Shown here in pieces: positions 8,966-16,003 of a stretch of 64,000 nt of DNA (its first letter is position 1; each line of letters starts with the position of its first letter). The notes beneath the pieces were generated by a model. That model ran no database searches, was not told the DNA's origin, and saw only the letters and a program-made list of their open reading frames with translations. The position numbers and the translations under genes were made by a program. This DNA comes from an uncultured Lachnospiraceae bacterium (lineage in GTDB: Bacteria; Bacillota; Clostridia; Lachnospirales; Lachnospiraceae), in assembly GCA_910584725.1 (NCBI GenBank), contig CAJUBE010000005.1, positions 1 through 64,000 of the forward strand. Direction: 5' to 3'.

Positions 8966-9906
8966 TTAGTTTAGAGTTTTGGCATAGTCAGTAGTTCTGA
9001 TTTCCAATTTAGGACCATATGTTGCGCCATCTACATTGTAAATTTGTCCCATTTGGAAAAAATTTCGACTCTGGCAAGCGGTTAATAAAGTGCCGTTTGC
9101 ATAATTTGCAATGAATGAGCCGAGTGCAAGTATTTGATTTTCTTCGCTGTTGCTAAACTCTGAAAACATCACCATTGCAGAACTGTAGCCTGCATCTGAA
9201 TGGTTAAATCCCATAATTTGGGGTAATCCCATGCTGATAGATTCATATGCATTTTCTGACCGATATTACAGGTGAATCCTGTGGACATATCACATACAAA
9301 ACTGTAGGTAGTGAGATCCTTTTCAGCCAATTTTGTACATATGTATCGGGGACCATATGCCCCAATCTTATAATCATCTCCCATTTCCGCCTTAACACTT
9401 CTAAAGTAAGGCAAGATTCTGCTGTCAATGTCTGCCATTAAGACATCATAGTCTACACAGAAATATATTGTAGCAGAGGGCGGGAAACCAAAGTTTTGCG
9501 CTGCCGCTTTTGCGGTCTGTGCATCCGCTGTTCCCTGTTCAGCTGTAAAATAAGAAGCTTCATTACCTCGCGTCTGGAAAATCGGGAATACGTTAAGATC
9601 AGCTGCTTTTAGTATTTCCAGCTCTTCAAATGTCATAGCTTTATCCAGTGTTCCGCCCGGAGTATTTGTTAAATATCTTCCGACATCCTTGTATCCGGCA
9701 TTTTTGATTGCTGCGGCATTTTCAAGTGTGATTTTCTTCGACGTGTCCAAAGCAGTAGCTTTTCGGTCGGAAGAACCGCGGCTTGTAATTAATGAAGCCC
9801 ATGTCTGTTTTCCGCAGATGCCGTCTGCGCCTAAACAGAGAAATTGCTGAAAATCATATAGGCTCCAAAATGAGAAAGCGAGGCTTTCCGCAAGGAAGTT
9901 TACCAT
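8966..9906 (-). pseudogene. Peptidoglycan hydrolase, fused and frameshifted (DUF1906 + DUF3380-like)
   Basis: Minus strand, reading from 9906. A short peptidoglycan-binding tail (LGADGICGKQTWASL) is followed by a glycoside-hydrolase-like DUF1906 domain (ALDTSKK ... DVGRYLTNTPGG ... IYFCVDYDV ... IGAYGPRYICTKL), ending near 9240. In another frame the strand continues with GLPQIMGFNHSDAGYSSAMVMF..., the core of a DUF3380 N-acetylmuramidase, to 8966. The two domains meet at about 9232 with a frame change. The N-terminus is cut by the recombinase remnant. It was probably a phage- or element-borne lysin and is now nonfunctional. Confidence 0.65.
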
Positions 9907-10276
9907 CTATGATGATTACCGCAGCGGGAACAGAAGCAGGGAGAAATATTTGCATGACCTTGAACAGATACAGGAACGGCTTGCAGAGATTGAAACACTG
10001 ATCCCCGGCTTGGAACAGCAGATAAAAGAAGTGGATAAGAAAATGGAAGGCGTGAACGAGACAGAAAACCATCTTGCAGACATAGCGGCATTACAGTCTT
10101 TTGACAAGGAAATATTGTCAAAGGTTATTGAAAGGGTATACGTCTATGGAGCGGACAGGGTAGAGATTATCTGGAAAACTGACGACATTTTCTTTTCAGA
10201 AGAAATGCCGGAGAAACGCAAGGTAATCAATCCGGTAGAAATGCCACTGATGAATGAAACACCAGCAGGGGCATAG
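9874..10276 (+). pseudogene. Large serine recombinase, C-terminal fragment
   Basis: The frame through 9915-10276 reads YDDYRSGNRSREKYLHDLEQ, a coiled coil, then ILSKVIERVYVYGADRVEIIWKTDDIF, the typical end of large serine recombinases of Clostridia elements. Upstream, EAFRKEVYHL lies in a second frame, so there is a frameshift near 9910. The catalytic resolvase domain and zinc region are gone. It may be left from a second element nested inside the first. Confidence 0.7.
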
Positions 10277-10299
10277 CAGGACAGGAAAGCAACAGGCAG

Positions 10300-10962
10300 T
10301 TGGAAAGCATCACGAAAGGTCAGGCTTTTGGTGGTGCTTTTCCTTTGCAGAAAAAGAATATTTTTTTAAGTTTTTACTTGACAAAAGCAGAAGCGTTAGG
10401 GCTTCGGTGGGACGATGTGGATTTTGAAAACCGAATTATTCATATTACACACGCTGCCAAATACCGTCCGGGAACAGATGATAAGGCACAGTGGACGATT
10501 ACGGAACCAAAAACAAAGGCTGGCATTAGGGACATTCCCATGATTGAGCAAGTGTATGATGCTTTGAAAGCGGAATATAAGGCACAGCAGGAAAGAGGTT
10601 TTCCTACTCCGACAATAAGCGGTATGAGCGGATTCATATTTGTAAATGAGGAAGGCAGACTGCGCTCCCCGGAGGCAATTAACAGAGCAATCGACACAAT
10701 AACAAGATGGTGCAACAAAGAGGAAGAGCAAAAAGCTCAGGAAGAAAGCAGAGAACCCATTATCATCCCTCATTTCAGTTGTCACGTTTTTCGCCATACG
10801 TTTTGCACACGGTTTTGCGAAAATGAAACGAACATTAAAGTCATTCAGGAGATAATGGGTCATGCAAACATCTCCATAACGATGGATATTTATGCCAAAG
10901 CTACGGAGGAAAAGAAAAAACAAGCATTGGACGATCTGTCCAAGAACCTAAAAATTTTTTAA
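10300..10962 (+). pseudogene. Tyrosine integrase, catalytic-domain fragment
   Basis: From about residue 27 the frame matches phage-type tyrosine recombinases: EALGLRWDDVDF, KTKAGIRDIPM, HVFRHTFCTRF, IMGHANISITMDIYAKAT. The HxxR box, GH box and nucleophile Tyr are present. The N-terminal arm-binding and core-binding domains are absent, and the first catalytic Arg (normally in a G-x-R-x-x-E motif) is replaced, the sequence there being LTKAEALG. The residues before it look unrelated. The gene points at the right attachment site, 130 bp away, as expected for the element's own integrase, but it is very probably inactive. Confidence 0.75.
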
Positions 10963-11017
10963 TATTGCAATTTAATATCTTCAAGGGAGTGTCTGACGCT
11001 GTTCTTCAAGATAAAAA

Positions 11018-11039
11018 TTGACAACAATTTTGACAACAA
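11018..11039 (+). repeat. Right-end paired arm-type repeats
   Basis: TTGACAACAA at 11018 and 11030 matches the pair at 2456/2467. It lies between the integrase fragment and the attachment region. Confidence 0.55.
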
Positions 11040-11092
11040 ATTTTATAAAAACCGTGCTGAACAGTACCGAATAATACTTTTTTGGAAAAGCC

Positions 11093-11614
11093 TCAAAGCT
11101 TCTCAGGCTCCGGGTAATCCACACCGAAAGTATCTACAGTAACCGTCTGCATTACCTGATTTTCAAGGGGTCTGTCCTCATAATCGGTGGCTGATTCAGC
11201 GATCCGGTTTACCACTTCCATACCTTCAATCACCTTCCCAAACGCCGCATAAGCGCCGTCCAGATGGGGGCTTGTCTTATGCATGATGAAGAACTGGCTG
11301 CCTGCGGAGTCGGGCTGCATACTCCTCGCCATGGAGAGAACGCCCTTTGTGTGCTTTAAGTCATTTTCAAAGCCGTTCTGCCTGAACTCCCCCTTGATCG
11401 AGTAGCCGGGGCCGCCCATGCCGGTTCCCTCCGGGTCGCCGCCCTGAATCATAAAGCCTTTGATTACTCTGTGGAAGATCAACCCGTCATAAAAATTTTT
11501 CTGAATCAGGCTGATAAAGTTGTTGACGGAGACGGGAGCGATTTTGGGATATAATTCCGCTTTGATCACATCCCCGTTTGCCATGGTAAAAGTTACGATT
11601 GGATTCTGTGCCAT
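11093..11614 (-). CDS. Peptidyl-prolyl cis-trans isomerase, cyclophilin type
   Basis: 173 aa cytoplasmic cyclophilin that catalyses proline isomerisation during protein folding. Family blocks are present: NFISLIQKNFYDGLIFHRVIKGFMIQGGDP, MARSMQPDSAGSQFFIMHKTSPHLDG. The catalytic Arg in FHRV and the Gln/Phe of SAGSQFF are retained. ATG 11614 is preferred: AGGAAAGG lies upstream and MAQNPIVTF is a natural start; the longer frame from 11653 is unlikely. The 3' part lies within the duplicated region, so the C-terminus was probably supplied by the integrated element. No terminator comparable to that at 2127 follows this copy. Confidence 0.9.
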   Translation of the reverse strand: MAQNPIVTFTMANGDVIKAELYPKIAPVSVNNFISLIQKNFYDGLIFHRVIKGFMIQGGDPEGTGMGGPGYSIKGEFRQNGFENDLKHTKGVLSMARSMQPDSAGSQFFIMHKTSPHLDGAYAAFGKVIEGMEVVNRIAESATDYEDRPLENQVMQTVTVDTFGVDYPEPEKL

Positions 11615-11677
11615 ATAAAAATTCCTTTCCTCTTTTCTGATTGTTGATTCCATAGTAAACTAAAATTCTACTATTTC

Positions 11678-11706
11678 AAAATACCATAGAAACGCGGACA
11701 AGTCAA
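11678..11706 (-). promoter_or_regulatory. Promoter of the cyclophilin gene
   Basis: On the minus strand: -35 TTGACT (plus 11701-11706), 17-bp spacer, -10 TATTTT (plus 11678-11683), about 60 bp ahead of the chosen start. Confidence 0.55.
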
Positions 11707-11755
11707 AATTTTCCATGGAAGCGGGAGTTTGGAACGGGAAGGGAGAAAAGGTCTT

Positions 11756-12604
11756 ATGGTGCGGGAAGTTTGTTTCCGGTTATGCGAAAAAACCATACAG
11801 TCATTGGGGGGAAGAATGGAGACGCTGCTGACGGTTTTAGCTGCCAACGGCATAAAAGTGAGCGGTGTGCACGCACCGGAAGAGCATGTGGCCGGTGTGG
11901 ATGAGCGAGAAGGGATCATGTATGTCACGGATCAGGCGGAGGCTTACGCTGCCCTGCGGGAGCAAGGATGCTATGTGCTGCCCTATCTGCACGAAAATAA
12001 CCGGGGAGAATTCTTTCCCGGCGCGCTCTATGCGGTGGAAAACCTGGAGGAGATGAACGAGGAATCTTTTGATCTGGCGTACCGCCGCCTTGCCGAACTG
12101 CCCTGGGAAATTCTTACCACAAAGCGTTGTGAGGTGCGCGAGACAACGGTGGAGGACGTGGACAGTTTTTATCAGATTTATGAGGAGCCGTCGATCACCG
12201 AATATATGGAAAATCTTTTCGCGGACAGGGACGAGGAGGTCGCTTACACAAAGGATTATATAGAGAAAGTATATGCCTTTTACGGGTACGGAATGTGGAC
12301 AGTATTGGAGAAGGAGAGCGGCAAGGTGATCGGCAGGGCAGGCATTACATGGCGGGAGGGGTATGATTTGCCGGAACTGGGCTTTGTGTTCGGCGTGCCG
12401 TGGCAGGGGCGGGGATACGCATACGAGGTGTGCAGCGCGATTCTTGTCTACGCGCGGGATGAGCTTTTGATGGAGCGGGTGCAGGCTCTTGTGCGGCCGG
12501 GAAATGAGAGGTCATTGCGGCTGTGTGAAAAGCTGGGATTTGTGCCGACAGGGGAGACAGTGCTGGATGGGGAAAGGCATGTGCTGCTGATGAAAGAGTT
12601 TTGA
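11756..12604 (+). CDS. GNAT-family N-acetyltransferase with N-terminal extra domain
   Basis: 282 aa. The C-terminal half (from about residue 130) is a GNAT fold: EVRETTVEDVDSFYQIYEEPSITEYM, MWTVLEKESGKVIGRAGI, then the acetyl-CoA loop in PWQGRGYAYEVCSAIL and RPGNERSLRLCEKLGF, as in RimJ/RimL-like enzymes. The N-terminal ~120 residues (AANGIKVSGVHAPEEH..., DQAEAYAALREQGCYVLPYLHENN) look like a degenerate HAD-like or receiver-like alpha/beta region seen in Lachnospiraceae homologues. ATG 11756 has GGGAGAAAAGG upstream, so it is preferred to TTG 11729. The substrate cannot be inferred. Confidence 0.8.
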   Translation: MVREVCFRLCEKTIQSLGGRMETLLTVLAANGIKVSGVHAPEEHVAGVDEREGIMYVTDQAEAYAALREQGCYVLPYLHENNRGEFFPGALYAVENLEEMNEESFDLAYRRLAELPWEILTTKRCEVRETTVEDVDSFYQIYEEPSITEYMENLFADRDEEVAYTKDYIEKVYAFYGYGMWTVLEKESGKVIGRAGITWREGYDLPELGFVFGVPWQGRGYAYEVCSAILVYARDELLMERVQALVRPGNERSLRLCEKLGFVPTGETVLDGERHVLLMKEF

Positions 12605-12635
12605 GCACAACTATATTGAAAGATAAAGAGGAGTA

Positions 12636-12665
12636 TTGACGAAAGGATGGGGGAGGGGGTAAACT
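12636..12665 (+). promoter_or_regulatory. Possible promoter of the DMT transporter gene
   Basis: TTGACG, an 18-bp G-rich spacer and TAAACT, about 75 bp ahead of the start. The match is moderate. Confidence 0.4.
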
Positions 12666-12739
12666 GTTTTGAGCGTCCGCAGGGCAGCCGTACAGGGTTT
12701 TGCGTGTCGGATTAGAAATTTTTTGAAATGGAGAACGTT

Positions 12740-13675
12740 ATGAAGAAACCAACGATAAATTTGAAGGCGCGCAATTCCATGCTTCTGCTCCTCACCGCCC
12801 TCGTCTGGGGCGTGGCCTTTGTGGCGCAGAGGCAGGGCGGCGCGTCGGCGGGCCCCTATACTTTTAACTGCATCCGCTCCTTTCTGGGCGGTCTGGTGCT
12901 GCTGCCGGTGATTCCTTTTCTGGACAGATACACGGCGGGCAGGAAACCGCAGTCGGTGCAGGACAGGCGCAGGCTGTCGCTTGGCGGTGCACTCTGCGGG
13001 CTGGTGCTGTTTGTGGCAAGCACCTTTCAGCAGATGGGCATGTATTACGGCACTACGGCGGGTAAGGCAGGATTCCTGACGGCGTGTTATATTCTTCTGG
13101 TGCCGGTGCTGGGGATCTTCTTCGGGAAGAAGTGTGGCTGGAATGTCTGGATTAGTATTCTGGTGGCGGTTGTGGGACTCTATTTTCTCTGCCTGACCGA
13201 CGGGTTTTCTTTTCAGTTCAGCGATGTGCTGGTGCTTCTGTGCGCGGTCTGCTTTTCCGTACATATTATGGTGATAGACCATTTTTCGCCGCTGGTGGAC
13301 GGGGTGCGCATGGCGTGTATCCAGTTTTTTGTGTGCGGGGCCTGGGGGATGTTTCCGATGATCGCTGTGGAGATGCCGCAGATGGGTGCGGCGGCGTGGC
13401 TGCAGTCGCTTGGCAGCATAGATGTGTGGATTCCGATTTTGTATGCCGGCGTGATGTCCTGCGGGGTAGGCTACACGCTGCAGATTGTCGGGCAGAACGG
13501 GATCAATCCCGCCATTGCCTCCCTGTTAATGAGTCTGGAGTCGGTTTTCTCCGTGCTGGCGGGGATGCTGCTTTTGCATGAGACCATGACCGGGCGGGAG
13601 ATTCTGGGGTGCGTGCTGGTGTTTGCGGCGGTGATTTTTGCGCAGATAAATTTAGGGAAGTTCCGGAAAGCATAG
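12740..13675 (+). CDS. EamA/DMT-family transporter
   Basis: 311 aa, about ten hydrophobic helices in two related halves, with the typical EamA opening (LLLLTALVWGVAFVAQRQG) and second-half motif (INPAIASLLMSLESVFSVLAGMLLLHE). Members export amino acids or other small metabolites. ATG 12740 is chosen for the GGAG six bases upstream. The gene lies alone, between the acetyltransferase and the ammonium transporter, so context does not give the substrate. Confidence 0.85.
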   Translation: MKKPTINLKARNSMLLLLTALVWGVAFVAQRQGGASAGPYTFNCIRSFLGGLVLLPVIPFLDRYTAGRKPQSVQDRRRLSLGGALCGLVLFVASTFQQMGMYYGTTAGKAGFLTACYILLVPVLGIFFGKKCGWNVWISILVAVVGLYFLCLTDGFSFQFSDVLVLLCAVCFSVHIMVIDHFSPLVDGVRMACIQFFVCGAWGMFPMIAVEMPQMGAAAWLQSLGSIDVWIPILYAGVMSCGVGYTLQIVGQNGINPAIASLLMSLESVFSVLAGMLLLHETMTGREILGCVLVFAAVIFAQINLGKFRKA

Positions 13676-13684
13676 ATTGTATTT

Positions 13685-13698
13685 AATTGTATACAATT
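13685..13698. promoter_or_regulatory. Perfect palindrome upstream of amt promoter
   Basis: AATTGTATACAATT, a 14-bp perfect palindrome centred about 32 bp upstream of the -35 hexamer. Symmetry and position suit a dimeric regulator; the TTGTATACAA core resembles GntR-type sites. The binding protein is unknown. Confidence 0.5.
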
Positions 13699-13719
13699 AT
13701 ACATAAATACAAAAAACGG

Positions 13720-13748
13720 TTGACACGGTAAAATGACAGTGCTACAAT
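13720..13748 (+). promoter_or_regulatory. Promoter of the Amt-PII gene
   Basis: Consensus -35 TTGACA (13720-13725), 17-bp spacer, -10 TACAAT (13743-13748). Transcription should start near 13755, giving a leader of about 180 nt. Confidence 0.75.
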
Positions 13749-13765
13749 GCAAGACGTAAAGCAAA

Positions 13766-13791
13766 GGCGCTTTGAGGAAACTCAAGGCGCC
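13766..13791 (+). terminator. Leader hairpin, possible attenuator of amt
   Basis: An 11-bp stem (GGCGCTTTGAG / CTCAAGGCGCC, one G-T pair) capped by a GAAA tetraloop and followed by TTATTTTG. It starts about 10 nt after the predicted transcription start, so it would act on the amt transcript itself rather than end an upstream gene. Confidence 0.6.
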
Positions 13792-13800
13792 TTATTTTGT

Positions 13801-13906
13801 GCGTATAAGCAGAGAAGGAAGGCTTAAAAAGCAGGCGTCATGCTTGCGTGAAAGACTGTTTTGTAAGCCTTACGGTGAGCAACGCAAACCGAGTCTGCTT
13901 ATATGC
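13801..13906 (+). repeat. Class D structured repeat in the amt leader
   Basis: The outer stem GCGTATAAGCAGA / TCTGCTTATATGC has 13 pairs with one G-T. Inside are AAGGCTTA / TAAGCCTT and GCAGGC / GCTTGC stems. The outer arms recur at 45386-45429 around a different interior. It ends about 30 nt before the Amt start codon. Confidence 0.65.
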
Positions 13907-13937
13907 CAAACGATGTTTTAACGAGGAGGATGAAAAA

Positions 13938-15707
13938 ATGACAGAAGAGATTATGGAGGTAATGAACGGACAGATTTTCGGCGTCTGGTTTTTGATCGGC
14001 GCGGCGCTGGTGTTCTGGATGCAGGCCGGATTTGCGATGGTCGAGACAGGATTTACCAGAGCGAAGAATGCGGGAAACATCATTATGAAGAATCTGATGG
14101 ATTTCTGCATCGGCACGGTGGTGTTTATTCTGATTGGTTTCAGTCTGCTGCTCGGCGAGGACATGGTCGGGCTGATCGGAAAGCCCGGGTTCGACATTTT
14201 TACGGCATATGGGAGCTTTGACTGGTCGAACTTCGTATTTAACCTAGTGTTCTGCGCGACCACGGCGACGATCGTTTCCGGGGCGATGGCGGAGCGGACA
14301 AAGTTTTTGAGCTACTGCATTTATTCCGGTGTGATTTCGGCGCTGATTTACCCGATTGAGGCGCACTGGATTTGGGGCGGCGGCTGGCTTTCCCAGATTG
14401 GGTTTCACGATTTTGCCGGTTCCTGCGCGATTCATATGGTAGGCGGTATTTCCGCTCTGGTAGGCGCAAAGATTTTAGGGCCCCGTATCGGTAAGTTCAA
14501 TACGGATAAGAACGGTAAGATCACAAAAGTAAACGCTTTTCCCGGGCACAGCATCCCGCTGGGCGCGTTGGGTGTGTTTATCCTCTGGCTCGGCTGGTAC
14601 GGCTTTAACGGCGCGGCCGCGACAAGTGTAGAACAACTCGGCTCCATTTTTGTGACAACGACGATCGCACCTGCGGTGGCGACGGTAGTATGTATGATCT
14701 TTACTTGGATTAAATATGGAAAGCCTGATGTGTCCATGTGCCTGAACGCGTCTTTGGCGGGATTGGTGGCGATCACGGCTCCCTGTGATGTGACGGATGC
14801 CTTCGGCGCAATTGTGATCGGCGCGGTGGCCGGGCTGCTGGTGGTGTTCGGTGTCTGGCTTCTGGATTATAAGCTGCGGATCGACGATCCGGTCGGCGCG
14901 GTGGCGGTACATATGATGAACGGTATCTGGGGAACCCTTTCGGTAGGTCTCTTTGCGACAAATTCCGCGCCGGGATACTCCATTGCGGATGCATCGGGGA
15001 CAGAGCTTACGGGCCTGTTTTATGGCGGCGGCTTTAAGCTTATGGGATTACAGTTGATTGGTTTTGCCTCGGTGGCGGCATGGACCGCGGTGACGATTAC
15101 CGTTGTATTTCTGGTGATCAAAGCGACGGTAGGGCTGCGGGCTTCTCAGGAAGAGGAGATTATCGGTCTGGACGCGACGGAGCACGGTCTGGCTTCCGCG
15201 TACTCCGGATTCAGCATTATGGATGTGTCCGGCGCAATGGTTATGGATGTGAACGAAAACACAAGTCTCGGCGTGGAAGATTACGACGCGGCTTCCACCG
15301 TACAGAAAGATGCGGCGGTGAAGGTGGCGCAGGTACCGATGGCTTCCGCTACGGGTATGTATAAAGTGGCGATTATTGCGAAACTGTCCAGATACGATAA
15401 GCTGCGCAAAGCGATGAACGATCTGGGCGTGACCGGCATGACGGTGACACAGGTGATGGGTTGCGGTATTCAGAAAGGCGCGGGCGAGAAGTATCGCGGC
15501 GTGGAGATGGATGCAACCCTGCTGCCGAAGGTGAAGGTCGAAGTGGTAGTCAGCAAGATCCCCGTGGACACGGTGGTGGAGGCGGCGAAGAAAGCGCTCT
15601 TTACCGGACACATCGGAGACGGCAAGATTTTTGTTTACAACGTGGATAAGGTTGTCAAAGTCCGCACCGGCGAGGAAGATTTTGCCGCGCTGCAGGACGT
15701 GGAGTAG
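13938..15707 (+). CDS. Ammonium transporter fused to a C-terminal PII signalling domain
   Basis: 589 aa. Residues 1 to ~430 form an 11-helix Amt/Rh channel (LIGAALVFWMQAGFAMVETGF; conserved TIVSGAMAER). The two pore histidines correspond to His166 (AIHMVGG) and His325 (AVHMMNG). After a linker, residues ~474-585 are a complete PII (GlnB/GlnK) domain: MYKVAIIAKLSRYDKLRKAMNDLGVTG, a T-loop with QKGAGEKYRGVEM, and GHIGDGKIFVYNVDKVVKVRTGE. PII normally plugs Amt according to ATP/ADP and 2-oxoglutarate; here it is tethered. The Tyr uridylylated in enterobacterial PII (position 51) is Met here. ATG 13938 is preceded by GAGGAGG. Confidence 0.9.
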   Translation: MTEEIMEVMNGQIFGVWFLIGAALVFWMQAGFAMVETGFTRAKNAGNIIMKNLMDFCIGTVVFILIGFSLLLGEDMVGLIGKPGFDIFTAYGSFDWSNFVFNLVFCATTATIVSGAMAERTKFLSYCIYSGVISALIYPIEAHWIWGGGWLSQIGFHDFAGSCAIHMVGGISALVGAKILGPRIGKFNTDKNGKITKVNAFPGHSIPLGALGVFILWLGWYGFNGAAATSVEQLGSIFVTTTIAPAVATVVCMIFTWIKYGKPDVSMCLNASLAGLVAITAPCDVTDAFGAIVIGAVAGLLVVFGVWLLDYKLRIDDPVGAVAVHMMNGIWGTLSVGLFATNSAPGYSIADASGTELTGLFYGGGFKLMGLQLIGFASVAAWTAVTITVVFLVIKATVGLRASQEEEIIGLDATEHGLASAYSGFSIMDVSGAMVMDVNENTSLGVEDYDAASTVQKDAAVKVAQVPMASATGMYKVAIIAKLSRYDKLRKAMNDLGVTGMTVTQVMGCGIQKGAGEKYRGVEMDATLLPKVKVEVVVSKIPVDTVVEAAKKALFTGHIGDGKIFVYNVDKVVKVRTGEEDFAALQDVE

Positions 15708-15773
15708 CGTGAAAAGTGCTTCTAAAGACGTCCCGCCATAGGACGGGACGCCAAGAAGCACTAAGTTTCACGC
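15705..15773 (+). repeat. Class A structured repeat, complete copy after amt
   Basis: It begins at the amt stop codon. Outer stem GCGTGAAA (15707-15714) / TTTCACGC (15766-15773); second stem AGTGCTTCT (15715-15723) / AGAAGCACT (15754-15762); inner hairpin CGTCCCG / CGGGACG (15729-15750). All pairs are perfect. An exact inverted partial copy lies at 1-52; diverged copies with compensatory changes lie at 47326-47407 and 50915-50998. Confidence 0.85.
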
Positions 15774-15774
15774 A

Positions 15775-15802
15775 GGAGAATGCCTGAAATACGGCATTCT
15801 CC
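15775..15802 (+). repeat. Hairpin B repeat
   Basis: A 10-bp perfect stem GGAGAATGCC / GGCATTCTCC with an 8-nt loop, directly after the class A element. A near-identical hairpin follows the class A copy at 51001-51026, so A and B form a module. Confidence 0.8.
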
Positions 15803-15870
15803 GAATAGATTTGCGAGTCAGCTTACATCTATATCCCTTTATTATACATTACCTGTTTTTGAGAGGATGT

Positions 15871-15894
15871 CCCCCGGCGCTCCACCGCCGGGGG
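15871..15894 (+). terminator. GC-rich hairpin, probable terminator
   Basis: A 9-bp perfect stem CCCCCGGCG / CGCCGGGGG followed by a modest T-rich run (TGTCCTGTTTG). It separates amt from the AraC-type regulator. Confidence 0.55.
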
Positions 15895-15909
15895 TGTCCT
15901 GTTTGTGGG

Positions 15910-15938
15910 TTTACACTAAACTTTTCTTTTGTTATACT
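15910..15938 (+). promoter_or_regulatory. Promoter of the AraC-type regulator
   Basis: TTTACA, 17-bp spacer, TATACT, about 65 bp before the start codon. Confidence 0.6.
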
Positions 15939-16003
15939 TAATTGGCACAATTTTTTTTGCCGGATGTGGTACTGAGAAAAGCAGGGCAGGGAAGGGCGGA
16001 TGT

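Larger units (their letters stand above)
2386..11293. mobile_element. Decayed integrative element inserted in the cyclophilin gene
   Basis: Cyclophilin gene sequence occurs at both edges: a 44-bp block identical at 2342-2385 and 11235-11278, with homology continuing to 2400 and 11293. Paired TTGACAACAA direct repeats lie inside each edge (2456/2467 and 11018/11030), as expected for integrase arm sites. A tyrosine-recombinase fragment sits 130 bp from the right edge. Cargo is mostly broken genes and AT-rich DNA. The right end supplies a replacement gene 3' end. Conjugation genes are absent, so the element is probably immobile. The exact crossover point cannot be fixed by eye. Confidence 0.7.

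Noticed and set aside
12611..13282. 223-codon minus-strand frame overlapping the DMT transporter
   Set aside because: His/Gln/Arg-rich shadow translation; the plus strand encodes a clear ten-helix EamA protein.
13755..13937. Glutamine riboswitch or T-box in the amt leader
   Set aside because: The conserved bases of those RNAs (for example the T-box TGGNACC bulge) are not present. The leader is better described as a hairpin plus the class D repeat.
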